From assembly GCA_021792615.1 (NCBI GenBank), contig JAJYUJ010000048.1, positions 1-15,221 of the forward strand: a stretch of 15,221 nt of DNA, written 5' to 3'. Source of the DNA: a bacterium. GTDB taxonomy: Bacteria; JAMCPX01. The notes beneath the pieces were generated by a model that was not told where the DNA came from, made no database searches, and was given only the letters and a program-made list of their open reading frames with translations. How positions within the stretch are numbered: the stretch's first letter is position 1; the number at the start of each line of letters is the position of its first letter. The position numbers and the translations under genes are program-made. This document shows, piece by piece, positions 1-6,484 of this stretch.

Positions 1-333
1 CAGAATTAAATCATTTTCAATGCATATTGCAGCAATAATGCAATCGATTGTCTTTCTTATAGTCTTACCTTTTTCCCTACAATCTCTGTAAATTTGAGCT
101 GCCCTAATATAAGTTTCAACACCTTTTGGCGTATAGAGTGGAAATTCAAGTAGATATTCTCTTAGCGTGTGAAAATCCCTATCTCTGTCGACCCCCTGCA
201 GTATCTCGGTAATTATTATTTCTGTAATAGATAATTCCTCCTTACCGTCTATTAAGTCGTGAAGCAGTTTGCGTTCATAAGAATCTTCACCCCTCAAAAA
301 ATCAATCCATACACTTGTATCAATAAGAATCAT
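1..333 (-). CDS. vapC: VapC-like PIN-domain toxin, partial (3' end outside window)
   Basis: Reading from the ATG at 333 toward base 1 gives 111 residues beginning MILIDTSVWIDFLRG, the typical start of a PIN-domain ribonuclease. The PIN acidic residues visible are Asp5, Glu43 (in ITEILQG) and Asp97 (in TIDCIIAA). The last acidic residue of the family and the stop codon would lie beyond base 1; about 20 residues are probably missing. VapC toxins are Mg-dependent endoribonucleases that cut tRNA or rRNA and are neutralised by VapB. The start overlaps the antitoxin stop by 4 bases (ATGA), the usual coupled vapBC arrangement, which fixes the start codon. The RNA target cannot be told from sequence. 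Confidence 0.88.
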   Translation of the reverse strand, partial: MILIDTSVWIDFLRGEDSYERKLLHDLIDGKEELSITEIIITEILQGVDRDRDFHTLREYLLEFPLYTPKGVETYIRAAQIYRDCREKGKTIRKTIDCIIAAICIENDLIL

Positions 334-530
334 ATCCTGCCTTTTCTGGACTCATTGAGATTTCCGGTCCATTCTATCTTGCCTTCAAGTTCAAGGAGTT
401 TTTTTCTCTTGAGTTTGTGTAAGAGTTCCGAGAGGGCATAATTTAATAACTCTTTTTTTGTTTTTATATGAGTATATTTTAAGGTTTGTTTAACAAGCTT
501 TTCGTCAAGCTCAACATTTGTCCTATGCAT
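330..530 (-). CDS. vapB: VapB-type antitoxin
   Basis: A 66-residue protein starting MHRTNVELDEKL, with the short N-terminal beta strand followed by helices (ELLNYALSELLHKLKRKK) of a ribbon-helix-helix VapB antitoxin. The N-terminal strand would bind operator DNA. The C-terminal tail (KIEWTGNLNESRKGR) would wrap the PIN toxin. The ATG at 530 is chosen because a good ribosome site (AAGGAGA, about 539-533) sits 7 nt upstream. The frame is open back to a GTG at 560, but that would place the ribosome site inside the gene. The stop overlaps the vapC start. The operon is probably autoregulated through the inverted repeat at 553-582. Confidence 0.85.
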   Translation of the reverse strand: MHRTNVELDEKLVKQTLKYTHIKTKKELLNYALSELLHKLKRKKLLELEGKIEWTGNLNESRKGRI

Positions 531-552
531 ACTGAATCTCCTTTTTCCTTTT

Positions 553-582
553 ATACACACAATTTAACATGTTTTTGTGTAT
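553..582. promoter_or_regulatory. Candidate vapBC operator (inverted repeat)
   Basis: ATACACA at 553-559 and TGTGTAT at 576-582 are perfect 7-bp inverted arms. Between them is the 8-bp palindrome AACATGTT (566-573). The site lies 23 bp before the vapB start and includes a possible -10 (TATAAA on the minus strand, near 555-550), so a bound VapB/VapC complex would block transcription. Autoregulation at such sites is known for the family; the assignment here is inference. Confidence 0.5.
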
Positions 583-601
583 GAAACAAGCACAATATTG
601 T

Positions 602-1117
602 TTATGATGTCCTCATTCCATCCACCATCGGAGTTTTGGTTACAAGATATAAAACCGCATTACTGATTGTGGCTTGGTTGGAGTAATTGATGGATTTCAA
701 GGCAGAGAGGGCAAGGATTGTATCGAGATTGTTAATCCCGTAGCCTTCATACCCTCCCCATACTCCACTTGCCGGGACTATATACGATACGAGCAGCCCT
801 TCATCGCTGCCGCCTGATAAATGCGTAAACATACGCTCGGCAAGATAATCTGTCGTGCTGATAGACTGGCTCTGCAGCCATGAAACAGCATTATTGTAGA
901 GCGTTGTATTTGTCTGACTCAATGCCTGCAACGTATCTATCACTGCTACTGTTGTGCGGGTAATCTCGATTGTGGATGTTATATTGCCAAGTGAACCATC
1001 GGAATTCGACTGAGTATCCAGCCATGAGAGGCCGTTGGTTATTGTGGTGGATTGAGCGTGAACAGAAAAGGTAGATAATAAAAAGATAATCATCATAAAT
1101 AACAATATTTTCTTCAT
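602..1117 (-). CDS. Secreted prenyltransferase/squalene-cyclase-repeat protein, N-terminal fragment (frameshifted, probable pseudogene)
   Basis: The 171-residue product starts with a signal peptide (MKKILLFMMIIFLLSTFSVHA, cleavage after about residue 21). Alpha/alpha-toroid repeats of the prenyltransferase/squalene-oxidase type follow: GLSWLDTQSNSDGSLG (29-44), AVSWLQSQS (77-85), a GGYEGYGINNLDTILALSAL stretch (121-140), and the beginning of another repeat (AVLYLVT, 154-160). The frame then reads KTPMVDGMRTS and stops. In the neighbouring frame the same bases encode QNSDGGWNED (638 downward), exactly the expected repeat motif, so about one base is missing near 638-641. Even the corrected frame runs into unrelated sequence and stops at 564, so the gene is also truncated. 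A perfect ribosome site (AAGGAG, 1128-1123) precedes the ATG. Such repeats occur in large exported proteins of deltaproteobacteria; no catalytic role is implied. Confidence 0.75.
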   Translation of the reverse strand: MKKILLFMMIIFLLSTFSVHAQSTTITNGLSWLDTQSNSDGSLGNITSTIEITRTTVAVIDTLQALSQTNTTLYNNAVSWLQSQSISTTDYLAERMFTHLSGGSDEGLLVSYIVPASGVWGGYEGYGINNLDTILALSALKSINYSNQATISNAVLYLVTKTPMVDGMRTS

Positions 1118-1155
1118 AATTGCTCCTTATAAAGCTACAAGACGTATGGAATCAT

Positions 1156-1962
1156 TTAAGCACCTTCATCTTTTGCTATGGAAGGATCGGAGGTTATTTT
1201 TTCAAGAGTAAAGGAAAAACGGTTAAATTGTATATTCAAGTCTATTGTTAATCTGACAGCAGGATAAAGAAATGCAGACCAGAAAATTGTTACAACATTA
1301 AATATCTCTATATACTTAAATAAATAAAGGATAATACCACAAAGTACTATTACCCCAGATATAATCCAAGCCGCTACATTCTTTTTACTAAACCCTACCA
1401 CGTCAATCTTTAAAGAATTTATATCTCCACTATGGGGTAAACTGGTGGTATGTGCATCAACTATCCATTTAAAATATTTTTGTAAATAAACAGATTTCAA
1501 ATACCATATAAAATATATCCAAAAAGTTACTACAGCGGCAGTCCAAGTTTTGAATGATAAATCTTTAGTGGAAAGAAACATAAATGCAAACAATATATAT
1601 ACCCCAATAAGAATATAAGAATACATAACTTTTTTCTTATACTTACTGTCATAATAACTCCAAGATAATGTATCAAATTGTTTTATATTATTATTCTTGA
1701 TGAACCAATCTTTGGTTGTCGATAGTAGATTGTTAGTAAAGTAAAGCAACAATTCTTGTCTTCCTGAGACGGCTGTTAATATTAATAACCAGATACTTGA
1801 AAATACTATGTAAATAGATCGATTTTTAAAAGAAGGGAAAAAGAGATTATAATTTATAGAGGCAATATCAAATATAATTAAAAGAAATGATAGCAATATT
1901 ATTTTTTCCCAATACTTCAAATTATTCCATTTTAGAGGAGGGTAACTTTTTTTGTTATTCAT
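1156..1962 (-). CDS. Six-helix integral membrane protein of unknown function
   Basis: I do not recognise a family. The 268-residue protein shows about six hydrophobic helices, near residues 20-38, 48-66, 112-131, 138-156, 196-215 and 219-240. Between helices 2 and 3 is a soluble loop of ~45 residues, and between helices 4 and 5 one of ~40. The C-terminal tail is charged (EKITSDPSIAKDEGA). There is no signal peptide. The gene is very AT-rich, clearly more so than the rml genes. Its ATG lies 3 nt after the stop of the upstream gene, and there is only a weak ribosome site (AGG), so it is probably translated by coupling with that gene. This tight pairing suggests joint function, possibly as an immunity-like partner; that is inference. 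Confidence 0.75.
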   Translation of the reverse strand: MNNKKSYPPLKWNNLKYWEKIILLSFLLIIFDIASINYNLFFPSFKNRSIYIVFSSIWLLILTAVSGRQELLLYFTNNLLSTTKDWFIKNNNIKQFDTLSWSYYDSKYKKKVMYSYILIGVYILFAFMFLSTKDLSFKTWTAAVVTFWIYFIWYLKSVYLQKYFKWIVDAHTTSLPHSGDINSLKIDVVGFSKKNVAAWIISGVIVLCGIILYLFKYIEIFNVVTIFWSAFLYPAVRLTIDLNIQFNRFSFTLEKITSDPSIAKDEGA

Positions 1963-1965
1963 TGT

Positions 1966-3063
1966 TTATAAACCTAATAAATATAATAGGGTGATTACGA
2001 CTGCCATACATTCTAAGGTGTTCGCATTGGGCAAACCCGTTACTGGTGTTCGTAGAAAACACGCAGCAAATGATGGAACAATTTTATTTGTGAAAAAGTT
2101 CGATGTGAGAAAATTTATAATTGTAGTTGCACCAGTTAAATATATTGAATTAATAAGAGCAGTAAATTCAACCCAATTTGCAGCCATTAAAGCAAGGAAC
2201 GCCTCTACGCTACCAGATGATAAAAGAACTGCTAATAGTGCTATTGCTACTATGCAGATAATCTCGGCTGCCAACCAGATTATCCACGTCCAGCTACCAC
2301 CAACTCCTCCGCTTATCATATATGCGCCTGCACCGGTTGTTGGATCGATTATAATATATCCAACGCCGGTCCATCCGTTGAAATTAATCTCTCTCTGGGG
2401 AACAGTAACAATCTCACCTGCATTTACAGCATTCTGTATATCTGAAATTACATCAGAACTTAATTGTAGCTGGGGTAATACAGTAGAGATGTTCGCTTGA
2501 TCTATCGTATAAATAGGTATCCTCTGATCATTTGCTGTCTGTATAATTTTTACCGCTGATATGCCCTGAACAGGATTGGCAGGGGTTGAGAATAGCTGTT
2601 CTGGCACTTTACTTTCCAATTCAGATGAGTTTAAACCAGAGGCAAGCATATACTGAACAACATTGTTATTATCCCCATCCGTAGCTTGTGTAAGCTCCAG
2701 ATTTCTTTGTACATCCAGCTTTAATCCGTCTATGCTTGCACTGGTTGGCACTCCAAACATGTATTGTACGTTTAATGCGACAGACGTTATAATATCTGAC
2801 GGAATCCTCGCTATTACTACATTCATTCCTTTAGCTTGGAGGTTATCCATCATATCGTATTCAGCATAATAGGCTATAGCAGCGGTATACAGAATATCGC
2901 CCCAAATATCGTCCTTCGTCATACCGGTAAAATCTTGTGATTGTAATCTTGATTGAATGGTACTCAGTGCGTTTTTCAGATTGAGTGCCGTTTGAGCGGT
3001 TGACTTTGACAAAGAAGGTTTAAAAACGTCTTTATGAAACCCGATATGAGAGACGATCTTCAT
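1966..3063 (-). CDS. C-terminal module of transglutaminase-type large surface proteins, standalone, with hydrophobic tail
   Basis: The ATG at 3063 (365 aa) is preceded by a strong ribosome site AGGAGG (3073-3068). An in-frame TTG at 3078 is less likely because it would put that site inside the gene. Residues ~10-253 resemble, from memory, the region near the C-terminus of very large deltaproteobacterial proteins annotated as transglutaminase-domain proteins. Markers are WGDILYTAAIAYYAEYD (54-70), VPEQLFSTPANPVQGISA (153-170), IPIYTIDQANISTVLPQLQ (182-200) and GWTGVGYIIIDPTTGAGAY (230-248). The transglutaminase core (Cys-His-Asp) of those proteins is absent and there is no signal peptide. The C-terminus is hydrophobic, with membrane-like segments near 257-282, 285-310 and 351-365. 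It may be a remnant or a self-contained effector-like module. It forms a coupled pair with the six-helix membrane protein. Confidence 0.65.
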   Translation of the reverse strand: MKIVSHIGFHKDVFKPSLSKSTAQTALNLKNALSTIQSRLQSQDFTGMTKDDIWGDILYTAAIAYYAEYDMMDNLQAKGMNVVIARIPSDIITSVALNVQYMFGVPTSASIDGLKLDVQRNLELTQATDGDNNNVVQYMLASGLNSSELESKVPEQLFSTPANPVQGISAVKIIQTANDQRIPIYTIDQANISTVLPQLQLSSDVISDIQNAVNAGEIVTVPQREINFNGWTGVGYIIIDPTTGAGAYMISGGVGGSWTWIIWLAAEIICIVAIALLAVLLSSGSVEAFLALMAANWVEFTALINSIYLTGATTIINFLTSNFFTNKIVPSFAACFLRTPVTGLPNANTLECMAVVITLLYLLGL

Positions 3064-3083
3064 GAACCCTCCTGACAATATTT

Positions 3084-3112
3084 TTTTTACAAAGAGATCA
3101 TTATCCTGTCAA
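3084..3112 (-). promoter_or_regulatory. Sigma-70-like promoter of the accessory gene cluster
   Basis: On the minus strand a perfect -35 box TTGACA (3112-3107) is followed by a 17-bp spacer and TAAAAA (3089-3084) as the -10 box, 4 of 6 to consensus. Transcription would start near 3077, leaving a short leader containing the AGGAGG ribosome site of the gene starting at 3063. The remaining spacer (about 3113-3300) shows no gene I can support. Confidence 0.6.
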
Positions 3113-3300
3113 GATAAATTGCCTTTCTTATTTGTGGTAAATTCTGCAAAGCTCATAAAACCGGCAATTCAGCCGCACTCTTTGATTTTTGTAGATGCGG
3201 AGTGGTTTATCATAATACGCAATGTACAGAGGTCGCATATACTTTGGATTTTTTAAACCTCTTTCTTGTTTCTGGAACAAGTATTATTTCACAGATATGA

Positions 3301-4236
3301 TTATTTCTTCTTTATGAAGTAATCGAGTGTTTTCTTCAAACCTTCGTCCAGCTTAACCTTCGGCTCCCAGCCGAGCAGCTTCTTTGCGAGCGTTATGTCC
3401 GGCCTTCTCTGTTTTGGATCGTCCTGGGGCAAAGGCTTATACGCGATCTTACTTTTTGAACCTGCAAGCTCTATGATATGCTTGGCGAAATCGACAATCT
3501 TCCATTCTTCGGGATTACCAAGATTAACCGGGCCGGTATAGTCGGACATCAAGAGCCTGTATATCCCTTCGACCAGATCGGAAACGTAGCAGAAACTCCG
3601 TGTCTGCGAACCATCGCCGTAGACAGTCAAAGGCTCATCGTGCAATGCCTGCATAACGAAATTAGGGACAACCCGGCCGTCATTCAAACGCATGCGCGGT
3701 CCATAGGTGTTGAATATCCTTACAATCCTCACCTCCACCTTATGAAACCGGTGATATCCCATGGTCATTGCCTCTGCAAAACGTTTTGCCTCATCGTACA
3801 CACTGCGCGGTCCCACGGAATTAACATTTCCCCAGTATGTTTCCGGCTGAGGATTGACGAGCGGATCGCCGTATACCTCGGACGTCGATGCAAGGAAATA
3901 CCGTGCGCCTTTATCCTTTGCCAGTCCGATTGTTTTATGCGTGCCCAGCGCACCCACTTTCAATGTCTGTATCGGATGTTCAAGATAATCGATGGGGCTT
4001 GCCGGCGATGCAAAGTTAAGGACATAATCGATCTTACCGGGGATGTGCAGGTAATTTGCGATATCATGATTCATAAAAACAAATTCCTTCGTACCGAACA
4101 GGTGGGTTATATTGTCCAACGATCCCGTGATGAGATTATCCACACAGAATACGTCGTACGACTTGCCGAGAAAATATTCACACAAATGTGAGCCGATAAA
4201 TCCTGCGCCGCCCGTTATGACAACCTTTTTATTCAC
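3301..4236 (-). CDS. uxs: UDP-glucuronate decarboxylase (UDP-xylose synthase)
   Basis: This 311-residue extended short-chain dehydrogenase oxidises UDP-glucuronate at C4, decarboxylates it and re-reduces it to UDP-xylose using bound NAD. Visible motifs are GGAGFIG (9-15, NAD binding), the UXS signature [13 protein letters not shown] (76-88), STSEVYGDP (117-125) with Glu120, the catalytic pair Tyr147/Lys151, [10 protein letters not shown] (173-182), [19 protein letters not shown] (206-224) and QRRPD (276-280). As I recall, Glu120, Tyr147, Lys151 and an Arg at 277 match the catalytic residues of human UXS1. Length is normal for a soluble cytoplasmic bacterial enzyme. Translation starts at a GTG (4236), with a GGAAGG ribosome site inside the last codons of ugd 6 nt upstream. 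Its substrate is the product of that upstream gene. Confidence 0.92.
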   Translation of the reverse strand: MNKKVVITGGAGFIGSHLCEYFLGKSYDVFCVDNLITGSLDNITHLFGTKEFVFMNHDIANYLHIPGKIDYVLNFASPASPIDYLEHPIQTLKVGALGTHKTIGLAKDKGARYFLASTSEVYGDPLVNPQPETYWGNVNSVGPRSVYDEAKRFAEAMTMGYHRFHKVEVRIVRIFNTYGPRMRLNDGRVVPNFVMQALHDEPLTVYGDGSQTRSFCYVSDLVEGIYRLLMSDYTGPVNLGNPEEWKIVDFAKHIIELAGSKSKIAYKPLPQDDPKQRRPDITLAKKLLGWEPKVKLDEGLKKTLDYFIKKK

Positions 4237-4242
4237 CTTAGC

Positions 4243-5541
4243 CTACCTTCCTATACCGTAATAGGCAAACCCAGCATCCGAAAGCTGCTGTTTGTCGAAT
4301 ATATTCCTTCCGTCAAAAACCACCCTTCCCTTCATCAATTTTGACATCCTGTCAAAATCGGGTTTTCTGTATTCATTCCACTCGGTAACAAGCACAAGCC
4401 CGTCCGCACCCTTGAGAGCGGCGTACATGTCGTCCGCATACTGAATCTTTTTACCGAGCAGGGCCTTTACATTCTTTACAGCCTCGGGGTCATGTGCAAC
4501 AACATGTGCACCTGCCTTGATCAACGCATCGATAATTACAAGCGAAGGCGCCTCCCGTATATCGTCCGTCTTTGGCTTGAATGCAAGCCCCCAGAGAGCA
4601 AACCTCCTTCCTTTGAGTTTCCCGTTAAAATGCCGCTTTATCACTATGGGCATCAATGCCTTCTGCCGGTCATTGACACGATCGACGGCAGTGAGCAGGT
4701 CCATAGCATATCCGTATTGTTTTCCAACGTGGATGACGCTTTTTACGTCCTTCGGGAAACAGGACCCTCCGTACCCTACCCCCGGGAAGAGGAAAAGATG
4801 ACCTATGCGGTTGTCATAACCAATACCTTTCCTGACATCGTCGATATTTGCACCGCTCATGGTACAGAGGTTCGCTATCTCATTGATAAAAGATATCTTG
4901 GTCGCAAGCATTGCATTTGCAGCATACTTTATCATCTCGGAGCTTCTTATATCGGTAAGAATGATTGGATTGCCGGTACGGGTAAACGGCTCATACAGGG
5001 ATTTGAGCACCTCTCCGGTATCCTCATTCTCCACACCCACGATAACACGATCCGGTTTCATAAAATCGTCTATTGCAGCACCTTCTTTTAAAAATTCAGG
5101 GTTAGATGCAATATCGAATTGATGGCTCGTTTCTTTGGCGATAATCTTCTTGATCACATCGGCGGATCCAACGGGAACCGTGCTTTTCGTGACAATGATC
5201 TTATGCCCGTCCATATACCTGCCGATCTCCTTTGCTACCGCCTTTATTGCCGTGAGATCCGTTGCTCCTTTGTTATCGGGCGGTGTACCGACCGCTATAA
5301 ATAGAATGCTGGATCGCAGGACGGCGTTCTTCATGTCCGTCGTAAAATGCAATCTGCCTTCTTTATAATTTTTTTGTATCAGTTCTTTTAAGCCGGGCTC
5401 GTAGATGGGGACGACCCCTTTCTTGAGGGCATCGATCTTTTTTTTATCGATATCCATACAGATAACGTCGTTGCCGCTGTCGGCAAAACAGGTGCCGGTA
5501 ACAAGTCCGACGTAGCCCGTTCCTATAATAGTCAGCTTCAT
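4243..5541 (-). CDS. ugd: UDP-glucose 6-dehydrogenase
   Basis: The 432-residue enzyme oxidises UDP-glucose to UDP-glucuronate with two NAD. Motifs are the N-terminal Rossmann GTGYVGLVTG (7-16), VGTPP (84-88), SNPEFLKEG (146-154), the central dimer helix SEMIKYAANAMLATKISFIN (201-220), the active site GYGGSCFPKDV (257-267) with nucleophile Cys261, and the C-terminal domain opening around ALWGLAFKPKTDDIREAPS. Length and domain order are standard for the Ugd/TuaD family. It is separated from rmlD by a 72-nt spacer of 7-bp units and lies 6 nt before the UXS gene, so UDP-glucuronate likely feeds UDP-xylose synthesis. The start is preceded by a GGGGGA stretch acting as the ribosome site. Confidence 0.95.
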   Translation of the reverse strand: MKLTIIGTGYVGLVTGTCFADSGNDVICMDIDKKKIDALKKGVVPIYEPGLKELIQKNYKEGRLHFTTDMKNAVLRSSILFIAVGTPPDNKGATDLTAIKAVAKEIGRYMDGHKIIVTKSTVPVGSADVIKKIIAKETSHQFDIASNPEFLKEGAAIDDFMKPDRVIVGVENEDTGEVLKSLYEPFTRTGNPIILTDIRSSEMIKYAANAMLATKISFINEIANLCTMSGANIDDVRKGIGYDNRIGHLFLFPGVGYGGSCFPKDVKSVIHVGKQYGYAMDLLTAVDRVNDRQKALMPIVIKRHFNGKLKGRRFALWGLAFKPKTDDIREAPSLVIIDALIKAGAHVVAHDPEAVKNVKALLGKKIQYADDMYAALKGADGLVLVTEWNEYRKPDFDRMSKLMKGRVVFDGRNIFDKQQLSDAGFAYYGIGR

Positions 5542-5613
5542 ACTAATCCCCCATGAATGTTTAGTTTTGAATCTCTCATCTTTAATTTTGAATTTTTAAT
5601 ATTTAATTCTCTA
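5542..5613 (-). repeat. Degenerate 7-bp tandem array filling the rmlD-ugd spacer
   Basis: Read on the minus strand from 5611, the spacer divides into ten consecutive 7-mers ending exactly at the ugd ATG. The clear units resemble (C/A)AAAATT: GAGAATT (5611-5605), AAATATT, AAAAATT, CAAAATT (5590-5584), AAAGATG, AGAGATT, CAAAACT and AAACATT (5562-5556). The last two units have drifted. A similar array precedes glyS. Function is unknown; it could affect DNA bending or translation spacing. Confidence 0.55.
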
Positions 5614-6477
5614 TTATCTTATTTTCCCCGTTTTTTTCATGTATTCATAGAGTGCATCAAACCATGTTCGTATGTCAATATTTGTCACCTGTTTTATCTT
5701 TGTTTTATCCAGTGCCGAATTGTGCGGCCGGTGCGCGGGCCTGGGAAATTCTGATGTATCGACAGGAACAAGTTTGGTCTTTGTGCGGGATAGTTTGAGT
5801 ATCTCGCGGGCAAATCCATACCACGACACAACACCTTCATCCGAGAAATGAAAGGTCTGTCCGCCGACCTCGCCATGCTCCACAAACCATCGAATAACAG
5901 CGGCAAGGTCTTCGGTGTACGTCGGACTGCCATACTGATCGTCGACAACCTTGAGTTCATCTTTTTGCTGTGCGAGCTGAAGAATCGTATCGACGAAGTT
6001 TTTCCCGTTTTCACCATACATCCACTGTGTCCTTAAAATAACATACCTGTCCGTAAAACGGGCCAGCTCCTGCTCGCCCAATAATTTCGACCGCCCGTAC
6101 ACAGACAGAGGATTTGGTTCGTCCGTCTCTGTATACGGACCGTCCTTCCTCCCGTCAAACAGGTAGTCTGTGCTTATGTGGATAATCCTTGCACCGGTCG
6201 CCTGTGCTGCCTGCGCAAGATAACCGACGGCAGTACCGTTCACCAGCATTGCCTTCTCTATGTCGGTTTCACACCGGTCGACAGCTGTATAAGCAGCGGC
6301 ATTGACAATCACCCCGGGTTTGATTCCCTGTACAGCCCTGAGGACTGCCTGTTTGTCCGTTATGTCAAGCTGTGCCTCCGTGAGGGCTGTTACATGAGAT
6401 ACGGGTTTCAGCGCAGCTTCAAGTGCGGTGGCGAGCCTACCGCCGGCCCCGGTGATGAAAACGTTCGCGAGCGTCAT
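5614..6477 (-). CDS. rmlD: dTDP-4-dehydrorhamnose reductase
   Basis: The 287-residue protein catalyses the last step of dTDP-L-rhamnose synthesis, reducing dTDP-4-keto-L-rhamnose with NAD(P)H. Family motifs are a Rossmann loop GAGGRLA (10-16, a variant of GxxGQLG), VNAAAYTAVDRCE (58-70), STDYLFDG (102-109), PNPLSVYGRSKLLGE (121-135) with Tyr127/Lys131, RTQWMYG, and VDDQYGSPTYTEDLA near residue 180. Length is normal. The ATG at 6477 follows the rmlB stop by 7 nt without a clear ribosome site, implying translational coupling. Confidence 0.95.
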   Translation of the reverse strand: MTLANVFITGAGGRLATALEAALKPVSHVTALTEAQLDITDKQAVLRAVQGIKPGVIVNAAAYTAVDRCETDIEKAMLVNGTAVGYLAQAAQATGARIIHISTDYLFDGRKDGPYTETDEPNPLSVYGRSKLLGEQELARFTDRYVILRTQWMYGENGKNFVDTILQLAQQKDELKVVDDQYGSPTYTEDLAAVIRWFVEHGEVGGQTFHFSDEGVVSWYGFAREILKLSRTKTKLVPVDTSEFPRPAHRPHNSALDKTKIKQVTNIDIRTWFDALYEYMKKTGKIR

Positions 6478-6484
6478 AGTGGCG

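Noticed and set aside
531-560. Longer VapB starting at a GTG
   Set aside because: The added residues are encoded by the ribosome site and operator region; VapB proteins normally begin near the strand formed by HRTNVELDE.
3064-3078. Earlier TTG start for the transglutaminase-module gene
   Set aside because: It would place the AGGAGG ribosome site inside the coding region; the ATG at 3063 is better placed.
3265-3281. CTTGTT/AACAAG hairpin after the UXS gene as a terminator
   Set aside because: The stem is only 6 bp with 2 G-C pairs, and no T-run follows on the minus strand, so the operon's terminator is not convincingly located.
3478-4191. Long plus-strand open frame (237 codons) opposite the UXS gene
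   Set aside because: It is exactly antisense to a well-supported enzyme, its translation is cysteine- and histidine-rich with no recognisable fold, and no ribosome site stands out. The same applies to long antisense frames at 1952-2500, 4492-5091, 6818-7468, 10233-10931 and 10867-11463.
5542-5613. CRISPR array as an explanation of the heptad pattern
   Set aside because: Units are 7 bp, contiguous and diverged, without spacers or cas genes.
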